The notes beneath the pieces are model-generated. The model worked only from the letters and a program-made list of their open reading frames with translations. It had not been told where the DNA came from and searched no databases. A stretch of DNA of 64,000 bases from Muricea muricata (Eukaryota; Cnidaria; Anthozoa; Malacalcyonacea; Plexauridae): contig OY979723.1 of NCBI GenBank assembly GCA_963855995.1, positions 1,989,001 to 2,053,000 on the forward strand. Direction: 5' to 3'. The position numbers and the translations under genes are program-made. Shown piece after piece: positions 12,243-25,200 of this stretch; the first letter of the stretch is position 1; each line of letters opens with the position of its first letter.

Positions 12243-12505
12243 TTAAAATTTATTTAGCTTTGCCACAAGGGCAGGGTCACCACAACAGCGTGAGCCAATT
12301 ACTGTGGGCCTGTATCCCACCCTGTCAACTTTCCCTGTGGGAGGAAACCGGAGTACCCGGAGAAAACCCACGACTTTCGGCAGAGCGTTGACTTTACTCT
12401 TTTCACATGAGGACTGGGTTCGAGTCCACCTTACTGGGGGTCGAACTCGGAGCCTTAGAGGTGAAAGGCGAGTGGTCTGACCACTACACCACCGAAGCCC
12501 CATTT
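12243..12505 (-). mobile_element. tRNA-derived SINE
   Basis: On the minus strand the head has an A-box-like stretch (GGTGGTGTAGTGGTCAGAC) and a B-box-like stretch (GAGTTCGACCCC) with tRNA-like spacing. It is followed by a body with TTTCTCCGGGTACTCCGGTT and an A/T-rich tail near 12243. It has no tRNA-like acceptor stem pairing, so it is not a tRNA gene. Confidence 0.7.
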
Positions 12506-12704
12506 TCTCAAGTTTTATAAAAGAAAAGGATGTTTGCAATACACATGTTATAAAAGAAGCTTTTTCATTGGTTGTGCGTGCTCAATTGTGTGCTCAATAA
12601 CACGATTGAGCACCGCTAAAAAGCGCGGGATTGTTTCCCCGTTATTTTTGCGTACATTGTATATTATAAAAGCATTTTTCATGAGCTGATGTGCTCAGCT
12701 GAGT

Positions 12705-12920
12705 ACTGCCATTTGCAACTGAGCGTGCACCGTGCGTTTTTTACGTGTTTGTTTCGTATAATGAAACTTGACGTTTATTGGCCAAAGGCCAGTAAGGCCT
12801 GCCTTAGTAACATTGGTACCGCCCATAGCAACAAATTTTGGCCAATAAGCGTCAAGTTTTATTACACGAAACAAACACGTAAAAAACGCACGGTGCACGC
12901 TCAATTGCAAATGGCGGTAG
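12705..12920. mobile_element. Foldback element
   Basis: Arms of about 90 bp: GCACCGTGCGTTTTTTACGT...AAACTTGACG and CGTCAAGTTTTATTACACGA...ACGTAAAAAACGCACGGTGC, around a GGCCAGTAAGGCC centre. The apparent ORFs on both strands (GRKKRTVHAQLQMAV-like) are arm copies, not genes. Confidence 0.85.
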
Positions 12921-13244
12921 TCGGCTAGCGCCTTGGCCAACTCTTGCGTTTTTTTCCTGCTCTCCCAATTTCCGCGTGCTCAATAACTCGACTGAGAACG
13001 CCAACCCATGAAATTGATGAAAACCCAGATTTTAACCCAGGGTTAACGCTGAACCATCTTCGAAAAACCGTCTCTTGGTGATTACAGCTATTCGTCAAAA
13101 CTAATCTATATAACGACCATAAAAACAATTCATTTGTCAAACACAATTCGGTTAAAAATATGTTGCCAAAATTTGGTCCACGATATTAACGGATGACATC
13201 CATTAGCCCTTATGATTAATAGTAAATAACATGAAATCCTCTCG

Positions 13245-16200
13245 TTACCCCGGACTGGGCGGAGGAGTTGGAACATCGGAAACAGAAGATGCGACAGAAG
13301 CTCGACTTGGGTAAGATTCTGCCCTTATGGCACAATCGATGTGTTCTAACCACCTACAAAAGAAAACACATTGCAACAACTCAATAATTCCTTTCATTTC
13401 CACTTTCGTTACTCGTTCATGTTAGCTCAGCCGATAGCTTTCCATATACGGGTAGATTTTTCTAAGTTCCATACCTCGCGCAACCTTTCTCGTGTAATAA
13501 ACATGTTTGCATGACAGAAAACCCAGTAAAATCCACCCGCGCACACGTCCAGCTATCGGTTGAGCTAAGAGTCACGCGTAACTTTTGCTCAGAGGCCGCG
13601 GAACAGGGGGACTAGGGCACGGTGCTCTCCCCCCCTTTTCAAAAATAAGAATACGTGCCCTTTTTTCATTGGCTGTGTGCCCTTTTTGACACTCCCCATC
13701 TATTCACACTTGTAGCAATGTTAGATGAAATAAAAAAGATGATTTGTTTATAAGCGGTCTGCGAATATCACCAGCTGATCTGTCCGTAAGTAAAAGGCCT
13801 GGAACTAGCTATCAAATAGAAATCCATTTTGCTGTTTTTATTCATTTATATCTTTTACTTTCTTACATGAAACTTGTTGAAACTTTGTAATCATGTTTAG
13901 TAAAGTAAATTCTAAGCCTACCAGAAATTTGGAGGCGAAGTAAATTATAGTTGATGAGAAATTTGCTAATTTGGCTCGAAAAATGGATTTCTATTTGACA
14001 ACTATTGCTAGTGCTTTTCCGTTTTTTGAAATCACCTACAAGTATTATGTATATAAATAAATAATTATATATGATTCATCTAGTAAGTGTTAACAAAAAT
14101 ATAATTGAAAACTACACCGTTCATTGCAGCTAATATTTTTTCCATGCATGATTCGCTCATAACGAACAGGCTGTCAGGCTTTAACGCAATGCGATGAAGG
14201 GGAAGGGGGCAAGGAACATAGATACATCCCGTCGTGGCAGGTACCCGTTTGGTGGAGCCCCCTCCCGTGTGTGGCAGGCTTATTAGTACACGAAAGGTAT
14301 AAGTTCTTTCACGACCTAAAACCTCAAAGCGGAAGAACAAGAATAAAGAATACATACTTGTCCATTGTTTCGTCGTTATCTGCTTCGAACTCAAACGAGC
14401 CTCGAATTGCCTTGTGGGAAACTTTAAAAACACGTTTTCCGTTCTTGTCGTTTTCCTCAGTCTGAAAAAACGTAGTAATTGACGGCCCTGTTTGCTAGTG
14501 TTAGAGCAAGCTATATAGGGTAGGGTTATGATCATTTTGTATGCACGAAAGTTCAATCCCAATAAGTTATTGCGATTGTACGTTGTCACTAATCTTTTCG
14601 ATGGGTTGTACATTGTTGCTACAACATAATTATGTAACGTTCCACAAATGCTCATTTTTTTGTGGCAAGCAATATCCTGTGTTCGCTTTAAGTGCTCCTT
14701 TTACTTTCACTTCTGTTCATTTATCAGTAATCCTGCACCTATCGGAAGTCTCTTTCTGATTGGCTGGTACTGGCTGGTACTCCCCTCTTTCTGATTGGCT
14801 GGTTAGGGTTAGGGTGTCATATATTATTGTTAATATTTGATCATTCAGCAAGAACCAATTAGAGGCGGCCTTTCGGTCGGTACGGGTTAGCTTTCATTTA
14901 TTTGTGAAATTCATTTCTAAATTCACTTGTCAAATCACTTACCGAATTTTCATTCACTATTTTGTAGCCGGGCAATGGGATTGTGGTCTGAGCTTTTACG
15001 TCCTACAGAATGAGGAAAATGTTGCTGAAAAGTATTCGCAGTAGTTTATTAAGTATTTTTGAGAAACGTGCCTTGTTTAACTAATTTCGTTAGGTACTCC
15101 AGTTTCCTCCTCAATTAAACATTAGCAAGAACAGTTTAGAAATGATAGCGCTATCTAGTACAAATAAAGTTAGTTTAGTTAAGGTTTCCTGCTGTAGTAA
15201 CACTGGATCAATAACAGATTATCCTTACTGAACCTCTAGGAAGAACAGTACGTTTAGAACTGATAGAGCTATCCAGTATAACTAAAGTTAGTTTAGTTTA
15301 GTTTAGGTTTCCTCCTGTAGTAACACTTAATCAATAAGGGATGATCCTTACTGGACCTCCAGGAAGAACAGTTTAGAACTGATAGAGCTATCCCGTATAA
15401 ATAAAGTTGGTTTAGTTTAGGTTTCCTTCTGTATAAAGAACGTCAACGTTACATGGGGCAGGTTAGGTCACGAGCTTCGTAATGCAGCACAAACCTTTTT
15501 CGCTTTGAAAACATGAAGAGTAAAATCATCCCCCAACATGCACCAACGTTTGGACCACGCCTTTGTGCTGTCCGTTCGAAATTGCAGATAACCGCATAAC
15601 ACAGAATCCGCAAATTTATGAATCTTTGGCTTCCGGCTCGGCTTTGCATCCTCTTTAGTCAAAACTTTGAAACAGTTCATGCACACCCTATTTATTCTGT
15701 TTTTGTCGTACTCCAGGCGCGCTTTATAACTTGAACAGTTATTACAGACAATTTTCCCGCACGCCCGACAATGATGGCGTCTTCGCAGCGTCGTGAAGTG
15801 TGTTGTACATGTCATACACATAGTAACGGCATCATCGCGCACCCAAACAGGAGCGATTTTACCGATGTCGTTTGTCTCGGCTATTGTTACCTAGAAACGA
15901 AAACGGCGATGATGAATGGCTTGCAATAGAATGCAGGAAAAAAGAAAAGGCTGTGTATTAGAGAGATGTCTGTATTAGAGCGATATCTGTATTACCGAAA
16001 TGTCTCTATTAAAGAGATGTATGTATTAGAAAGAGATCCCTGTATTAGAAAGAGATATCTGTATTAGAGAGTTGTCTGTATTGGAGCGATGTCTGTATTA
16101 CAGAGATGTATGTATTAGAGAGATATTTTAGAGAGATGTTTGTATCAGAGAGATATTTTAGAGAGATGTCTGCATTAGAGAGATGTCTACATTAGAAAGA

Positions 16201-19200
16201 TGTCTGCATTAGAAGATGTCTGTATTAGAGAGATGTCTGTATTAGAGAAATGTCTGTATTAGAGAAATGTCTGTATTAGAGAAATGTCTGTATTAGAGAG
16301 ATGTCTGTATTAGAGAAATATCTGTATTAGAAAGATGTGTTTATTAGAGAGATGTGTGTATTAGAGAGATGTCTGTATTGAAGAGGTGTTTGTTTTGGAG
16401 AGGTGGAACATGTTGTAGAAGGATGTCTACATTATAGAGATGACGTCTGTGTCGAAGAGAGGTCTGTCTTAGAGAGATGTCTGTACTAGAAAAGCATATA
16501 AGTCAGATATCTGTATTAGAGAGCTGTTCGTAGAAATGCCGACAGAAAGGTGTCGTGTTAGAAATACATTGCTAATAAAGAGATATAACTACGTCGCCTA
16601 TTGATCAACAATAGACTCTCTAACTGAACACCTCGCCCTCAAAAATATGACCAAAAACGTTAATGCATATTTCAGGCCCTCACCTCACGGCCAAAAGTAC
16701 TGTTTTTTTCGACAGCTTTTTTTATAGCTTCCGTTAAAGTCGACACCCACTTTTCCTTTTGTTCCACAGAAGTAGCTTGAAAATCAGTAACCTTACTCTT
16801 GCTACAAACTCGAAAGACTAGTTCTCGATTTTCCGTTTCCTCGTCTGGTTCCTCAAGATGCGTGGATAAAAGTTCCACAGTTTGTTTTACTTTGTACTTG
16901 CCAGTTGCTGCGACTTTCGTGCAGTAGAACACGGAATCGTTGAACTAAATGTGTGACAACAAAGCAGGCAAATCAGGACGAGCTGGGTTGGATGTGAGTT
17001 GAGGGATCACTTAGATAACAGGACGTAATGAGTTGCAAGCTTTTCAAATCCCCAAACGGGATTTCATGCATCAACATAGCCATGGCAACACGAGTTGAGA
17101 AAGGAAAGTGTGCTCTACGAGACGTTTTGGTGTTTATGTCAAGGTAAAAACAATACAAATGTTGGTGCGCGTTGAAAAGCGAAAGTTTGTATGCGAGTTT
17201 TCTCATGTTTTGTGAACTTGTCAAACGAGAACGAGACTTGTACGAGAGTTGATAAGATTTGTCAAGCAAGCGTTTTTAAGAGAGTTTTGTCAATTATCAT
17301 GTCCTGGTCAAACAAGAACAAGGCAGAGTTGCATAGTAAGAGGTACAGAACAATCGCATTAACTCTCATATATCGACAGTAAACATAATAAGGATAAAAA
17401 TATATAATAGTAAAGGATGATACAAAAAAATCTTTTTCTCTTCACTTACCAAAACAAGAATTCTGGTCATAATTTGCGCATTCCTTGCCGATATCTTGAT
17501 CAATTCACCTTCCATTATAAATTCCTGGAAAACAAAAGATAACATAAAGGTAAATGGCCGGAAAACAACAGTTTGCGAGGTGTTTCAAATTAGAAGAATG
17601 CTAACTTTATCAAAGTTAGGTGTGATTGTTGATCTATCGTCTACCTTGACATAAACTAATGATACATAGATGTGCAACTCGGGGTACTTCTTGACTTAGG
17701 TGGTTGGCTAAAGTACGCCTTAGGTAGACGGCTTCTGGCAAGTACCATAGACAATCCAGAAGACAGGGACTGGAAACGCCAGCTAAAATTTTGATGACAT
17801 CCGTGATGTGCCTGTCACGTAGCAATTACTTAGTTACCACGGTAACAAGTTTTAAAACTAGCATTAAAAACAAAGACAAATGCACGCAGTTTATTGAAAT
17901 TATACCTTTAAAAAACGCATTTTCAGAATTTTGGGACACTACTCGTTGAGTGGCTGTACTAGCAAAGGTAGGTATATTCCAATTTTCATGTATTTATGTT
18001 TTATAGTGATGTTAAATGTACAAGTTGGATGGTGGTGTCGCGAAAATCGCGCACACAGCAACAATTTCAAAACATACTGCCAAAACTAACCCTGTAACAT
18101 AAAACTTAACAAGCTTTCTCTTTGGAGAGGAAGTTATTTCAAATGATAAGATTGTGATCTATCGAATAGGCTATTTTTTATGTGAATTTGGTATTTTATT
18201 CGCCAAAAAATGTTCACTGGATTGGACGGGCAAAATTGAGAATGTAACAAGCCTGTAATGTTTGTTGTCAATGCTTGCTGACAAAACTGACCCTGTAACA
18301 TAAAACTAAACCTGCTTTGTTGGTAGGAATAAAGATTTTTCAAATCACAAGATTGTAAGCTATCGAATAGGCTAATTTTTTTAGTCAGTTAGGTCTTTTA
18401 TGCGGCCAAAACTGTTCATTGAATGTGAGGGGTCAAATTACAAATGCAACAAGACGGCAATCAATTGTAGTATTTATACTTTGGACGTTTGTTGACAAAA
18501 CTAACCCTGCTAGCGAAAACTAAAATAATTTTATGCTTTGTGTTTAAAATATTCGTAATCACAATACTGTAAGCTATCGAATAGGCTAATTTTTTTTGTC
18601 AGTTAGGTCTTTTATTCGATGAGCGCCACGCGAATAAAAACACGCAGCCTTCTCTGAGCTACTTATGGTTACATTTGTAATTTGACCCCTCGCATTCAAT
18701 GAACAGTTTTGGCCGAATAAAAGACCAAACTGACTTAAAAATTAGCCTATTCGATAGCTTACAGTATTGTGATTACGAATATTTTAAACACAAAGTATAA
18801 AATTATTTTAGTTTTCGCTAGCAGGGTTAGTTTTGTCAACAAACTTCCAAAGTATAAATACTACAATTGATTGCCGTCTTGTTACATTTGTAATTTGACC
18901 CCTCACATTCAATGAACAGTTTTGGCCGCATAAAAGACCTATCTGACTAAAAAAATTAGCCTATTCGATAGCTTACAATCTTGTGATTTGAAAAATCTTT
19001 ATTCCTACCAACAAAGCAGGTTTAGTTTTATGTTACAGGGTCAGTTTTGTCAGCAAGCATTGACAACAAACATTACAGGCTTGTTACATTCTCAATTTTG
19101 CCCGTCCAATCCAGTGAACATTTTTTGGCGAATAAAATACCAAATTCACATAAAAAATAGCCTATTCGATAGATCACAATCTTATCATTTGAAATAACTT

Positions 19201-22200
19201 CTTCTCCAAAGAGAAAGCTTGTTTAGTTTTATGTTACAGGGTTAGTTTTGGCAGCATGTTTTGAAATTGTTGCTGTGTACGCGATTTTCGCGACAGCACC
19301 ATCCAACTTGTACATTTAACATCACTATAAAACATAAATACATGAAAATTTGAATATACCTACCTTTGCTAGTATAGCCACTCAACGAATAGTGTCCCTA
19401 AACTCTGAAAATGCGTTTTTTTAAAGGTATAATTTCAATAAACTGCGTGCATTTGCCTTTGTTTTTAATCCTAATTTTAAAACTTGTTACCGTGATAACT
19501 AAGTAATTGCTACGTGACAGGCACATCACGGATGTCCCAATTCGTCATCAAAATTTTAGCTGGCGTTTCCAGTCCCTGTCTTCTGGATTGTCTATGCAAG
19601 TACACAAGAAAGATTTTATAAAGGAATTAGATAGGGAAATGTCAAATAAAGGGTGATATTAAAAAACTTTCCGCTAGATTGCCTAGGTTCACAGAAACAC
19701 ACAAAAAGAAGTTGCCCTGTATATTTCAGACAACAAATGAAGTTATGTCTCTGTCTTGGCCGCTTATAAAACGACGGAAATCATTTTTCTGTAATACATT
19801 TATATTGAAATTCGAAAAAAGGTATTTGCCAGAAATGCGCGTGGATATGACGTAATCTGTGAGACAACGAAATCACAAGCAAAGTATCTCTAGTTGCACA
19901 TCAGTGTATCCTTAATCGATCTATGGCCTTGAGATCGAGTTTATCTTTACATTACTTACGCGACTCGGAGTAACAATGCTGACACCATCGCCAAATTTAT
20001 CTTGCATTTCTAACATCTTCTGAAAGCGCTCCTAAAGAAGAAATTATACTATCTATTGTCATTCATACTCACTTCTTCTTCTATAAACAGGTCTGCAAAC
20101 AGGTTGTCACAAATCTGTTCATCTTCGGTTCCTCTTAACACGTCATGGACCATTCCTTGTTCCTCAGGTGTTTGAACATGTTTGAGACAAGCCGCTAACT
20201 ACTTGTAACAAAGCTTGACTGCATTATTACATACTTATTACTTGGAACAAACAGTGCAAGTAAAAAACATATATTCTTGTTTTTGGTAGTAAGACTTATC
20301 TTTGATACGGTTCCTTACCGTCTTCTTCATGCTCTCATTGGCGTGGTTTGCCGCAGAAGAAATGATCTCCAAGGATTCTGAGAATAAGAAACAACACAAG
20401 TACTACTCGTACTGGTGAAACCCATAATAACGTTCAGCATTTTCTAGTTAAAGTCACTATTTTATCTGTTGCAAGTTCAATATGCCCGGTTTCATTGCTT
20501 CTTTACGCCTTGGCTGTAGAATTTGAAAATCACTATTAGGCTGAAAGCGCTTTTTCGCTTTCGTACAACCGACCTAAGGCATTCAAAAACTGCCTTTATA
20601 ATGACATCAGTAAATGGTAAGACTTTCGTACGTACCGGACGTGTGATCCCCTATCAATTTGGCAGTAGTCATAAATGAAAAAGTTAATAAAAAAGTTAAA
20701 TACTTATGTAACATACTTTTCGACTCTTTCATATCTGGGGAGTCCTCGGGTAATTTTGACACATAATCTAAAATTTAGATACATTAGGTAAATGTTTACG
20801 AGTGCATTTGCTGACATCCAAAGGTTCAACCTGATCCAAAAGAAGACTTTTTAAGGGCTCCTCTGACAGCCACTTTATGAGTCATGCTTGACCACGGAGC
20901 CCCGAGCTACGGTATATTCTGGGGCAAGTTGTATAAAACTCTTAATCACTTTTTAATCACTATTTTGTAGTTAAATAGTGAATAAGTACTAAATACGTTC
21001 TTCTGATTGGTCGACGTTTTCATTAATCACACTCCAGATAACTTTAATCACTTTTTTACACAAGCGGCCCCTGATTTTGCGTCTGTCTCGTACCTGTTAG
21101 CAGAAGTTTGTAGCGCGGAACACGTTGGACTGGGGCGAGCATGTGATGCTCTACTGTCAAGTTGTTACATTCTTTCTCAGTTTTCTAAAAAAAATTGTAC
21201 AGAAACGTGCAAGCTGCAGCGAGTCTGGTGCGCAGGCTTGCTTTCTTGCAACCATCAAACCAGAATGAGTTCTCATCGCTTGCTTGACGATAACAAGTCT
21301 GTTGCAAGTTGCGAACAGCCTTGATGTAAGTCTTTTCATCCACAAGCTTGACGCAAGTTGGTTTAACAACTTGCTGCAAATATTATGTTACATCAGGTAT
21401 GATTTTCACATAGTTGATACAACTTGATGAAGCCAACGGGCTTGATGAAAATTTGCATCAAGTCTGTAAAATCCACAACTTGAAACAAGTTTGTGTCATT
21501 TATTGCTGTACTGTACATAAATATATAGCTTACGCATGTAATTGCTTACGCATATACATGCCGTACTGTATATAAATATGTAGCTTACGCATATGTCTTC
21601 ATCAAATGGGAAGCAGGGCTAATACAGCTACAAATGGGGGGGGGGGTCATTTGGGTAAGGAGCTTAATAGAGAAATGATGGTGTAAATATACATGGGGAA
21701 TGTTCAATCACGCATTACCTGAATATCTTCGATGACTGCAGAAAACTTCGGAGATTTTAGCTTCCACTTTGCTAAACTAGTCATTCCTTGATCAAAATTC
21801 TTGACGTAATCAGCATACATCTGAACAGCATTGATATCGCACGGTCAATTATATATTTTGCTCATGTGAACATGGCTTGGAAGCTCACTTAAAATAAGGG
21901 CTGGCTGCGAGACAGCATTAGCCAATCACATTTAAGGACGCAAACAGAAAATCGCTCAAAACTGCATGTCAACCAATCAGCGTAGCACAAAATCAACGTC
22001 AATTTCACAACAAGCATACTGTCTTGTAATCAGCCCAAAATTTGAAAAAGTCAACGAATTAACTATTATCGTAAACTGCAACAGTCATATACGGATACAC
22101 AGCCTGCACTCGGCCTTTCAATAGCATGTTTCCATATGTAAACGTTGCTGTCACCATTGGTGGTGGATTATAAGCGAGTGTTGTTTAAGTGGCCCCACTT

Positions 22201-25200
22201 ACTGTATAGCCGACGCACTGTAAACAATCAAGACAATTTTATATTCACCATATACCTTTAGAAACGGTGCCAAATAATTGAAAATATCCCCAACTCTGGG
22301 CGTCGTATCCCTGTGAACAGATTAAAAACGTTTTCAGTAAACATTTAAAAAATTGAACGAATACGAATCACATGAAAATCACGAGTCCAAATTTCACACT
22401 TTCACCATTAAGAAAATCGGCCGAAATTTACTCTAATTTGGCAATTAGATTATTTCAGAACCATCCTCACAGATGTGAAAAACTAGATTCAGATTAATCT
22501 GACATTGCAGAGAACAACGAAAAATTCGCTGTCTCGAGCGGGATTCGAACTCACATCTTCGGTCTAGAAACCCGAAGATGCGAGTTCGAATCCCGCTCGA
22601 GACAACGAATTTTTCGTTGTTTTCTGCAATGTCAGATTAATATGAATCTAGTTTGGCAATTAGAATTGACCAATGTATGCCTAGGTAATAAAATTTTGAG
22701 CTCCAGTAGCCACGCTTATTGTTCCTCATTACAAGAGTGTTATTAATGGAATTTTTTATTTTCAGTATTTTCTTATGGTGGAAATATGCGATATCGACCA
22801 ACAAGTTTAATTTAATTCTAATCTTCTAGATTTTTTATAAAGTGTTATAAAAACGATGTGTTTACAAGCTAAAAGCCTGGTCTTACAAACTGTGGAAAAA
22901 TTATTTGTGCTACCAGATGAATAGGGCGCTCTAGAACACCCAAAATTTGATCAACTTCAAACTAACCAGTTCTTCATTCGCTCTTCGAGTTTCGGCAAGA
23001 GAAAATCTCGATGGAATTTGTTAATGGTTGTGATATTTGAAAATATTTCTAGTAAAGCCTCGGCTGGTATGATGCCTTTAGCTCTGCATTCGTTGTCCAG
23101 CCTGAAGTAGAATACCTAAATGCAAGGAGAAAGCAATCGAGATTGATCAAGTGTTCCAACGCGCAAGTTGCAACGACCTGTGGATCAACGCCAGTCTGGC
23201 GCTGTTTCGGTGGCTACGACCTCTTTTTCTTGACAAGTCTGTTGTACCTCACCTAAACTTATTAAGCAACGTGAGTCGTCATACCTCGTCTAAAAGCTTG
23301 AGCGTTTTAACGTATGTTATTTCAGTCGTCAGAATTTCTTTGGCAATATTAAACAATTTCTTCTTGCGAGGATCCAGGAAACCCTACAAAAAAATGAAAA
23401 CGTATCAAAGTCTAAACTGTTGGCACTCAATGCAGGTTGGTAGTGGTCTTGAAATACGCGTCCTTTTGGGGTAAGTTCTGACTAGCGTTTAAAACTTCAA
23501 ATTGTTGGTTCACAGTGTAGGTAGTGGTCTTGAAATACACATGCTTTGTGGTAGATTCTCACTAGTTTAAACTTCAAGCTGTTGGTTCTCAGTGTAGGTA
23601 GTGATCTTGAAATACACGTCCTTTGTGGGAGATTCTCACTAGTTTAAACTTTAAACTGTTGGTTTTCAGTGTAGCTAGTGATTTTAATAAAATACACGTC
23701 CTTTGTGGTAGATTCTCACCAGTCTAACCTTCAAACTGTTTGTTCCCCGTGCAGGTACGTAGTTAATAAAATACGCAACCTTTGTGGTAGATTCTCACTA
23801 GTCTAAAATGTAATAATTTTGCACATTACCAAGTCAGGAATATCATCTAATTCATCAAAAATTATTCTGCTTTGTCGTTTATCTGGCAATGCTTCATCGC
23901 GGTCATCGCTGTCGCTTTCAAACTCATCCGTATCCCATCCATCTTCGTCTTCCTCGTCTTCTTCGTCGCCTTCGATCTTTTCTGCATCAACATCTTCTGC
24001 TTTCTCGGCAACGATAACGCCCTCTTCGTTCACATCTGCCACCGGTTCCGGATCCTCAGCAACATCGTCCGTTTTATCCTCGTGGCCTGCAAAGGAAACC
24101 CGACGTACAAAATGTCTGTTTAGGCAGCGAAAGCTCAAACGTGAAGACTTGCGTCCGCTCATCGCAAAACCCGATCTCGCCAGCTCGGTGCAAGTTGCTT
24201 ATATCCTATTCAAATACAACATTGTGATAATACTCGTGCGAGATAATGTTTGCCGCAAAAGTTTTTTTTCCTAGTTTGCCCACACTGGGAAACATGACAA
24301 AACATTTATCATTGTTACAACATTGAGCAGAGGCCGAGGAAGAGCGGCAAGTGGAAGAGGCAAATATTCAAATATTCCATCATTAATTTCATTTGAAATC
24401 GATTGTTTAAGTTTTTTCAGTCTGTCAACACGAATATTTGAGTTTAGTATTTTTACACAAGTGAACATAAGAAATCCGACGTTGTGATTGGTCCAATATG
24501 ACGTGACATTGCTTTATATCATCACTACAGGTGAATATAACAGCAAAAACAAGTTTACAAAATGGCGATTAGCCACCGTTTTGTTGACAAATTACGAACA
24601 AAGAAATAAATAAAATTAAAATAACTTGTGTAACTCGACTTCGTTTCGGTGAATATTCCCAGATAATCACCGAGCCTGAGGCGAATAATTGTTAAATACG
24701 CTCAATCAACGAAATTTCGCAGCCCCTGTCCGTAAGTGACATTGCTTTTTACACGTTCACAAGCTTGAACAAGCCGTTCACAGAATAGCTTGTAACAAGC
24801 TTGACGAGACTCTCAGACTTGCTACAAGATTGTTCCAACAGGACTGCAGGTACAGTCATGACATAAGAGTGCTGGAACAGCTGTTTACGTGTACGTGACT
24901 ATCTTGATATTAATATACGCCGTGCTTTTAGGCAGTTTTTTTCCACAGCGATATTAACCCAGCAATAGCCGAACTCATTTTGAGCCCGGGAAGCTCGTCT
25001 TGGACGGGAAACGTGTCGGTAACTAAAACCCCGTACGTTCAATGTAAATTTAGGGACGGACAAATATCAACTAATGGACTTTCTTTCCCATTATACGCCA
25101 TTTTGTTTCCTTCCCTTATCTAGGTCCAGACTTTGATTGTGTTGGTGATGAGAAATTCGCTTATACACCAGTCTGAATGCGAGTTTAAGACGAGTTTCTC

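Larger units (their letters stand above)
8118..13244. other. Intergenic region between ARIH2 5' end and FGD 3' end
   Basis: No intact gene is seen on either strand. It holds foldback elements, a SINE and a RecQ-like helicase fragment (listed separately). The missing ARIH2 first exon and promoter must lie here, but no convincing ATG-containing exon with the required phase (one leftover base) was found. Confidence 0.6.

Noticed and set aside
12689-12940. Matching ORFs on both strands (KKRTVHAQLQMAV)
   Set aside because: Inverted-repeat arms of a foldback element read in both directions.
18134-19197. Identical 69-codon frames on both strands
   Set aside because: They are the same sequence in the two arms of the 1.85-kb palindrome; no known domain and no splice context.
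23819-24274. Serine-rich 151-codon open frame on the plus strand
   Set aside because: Antisense shadow of the acidic FGD exon 23830-24086, whose Glu/Asp codons read as Ser on the other strand.
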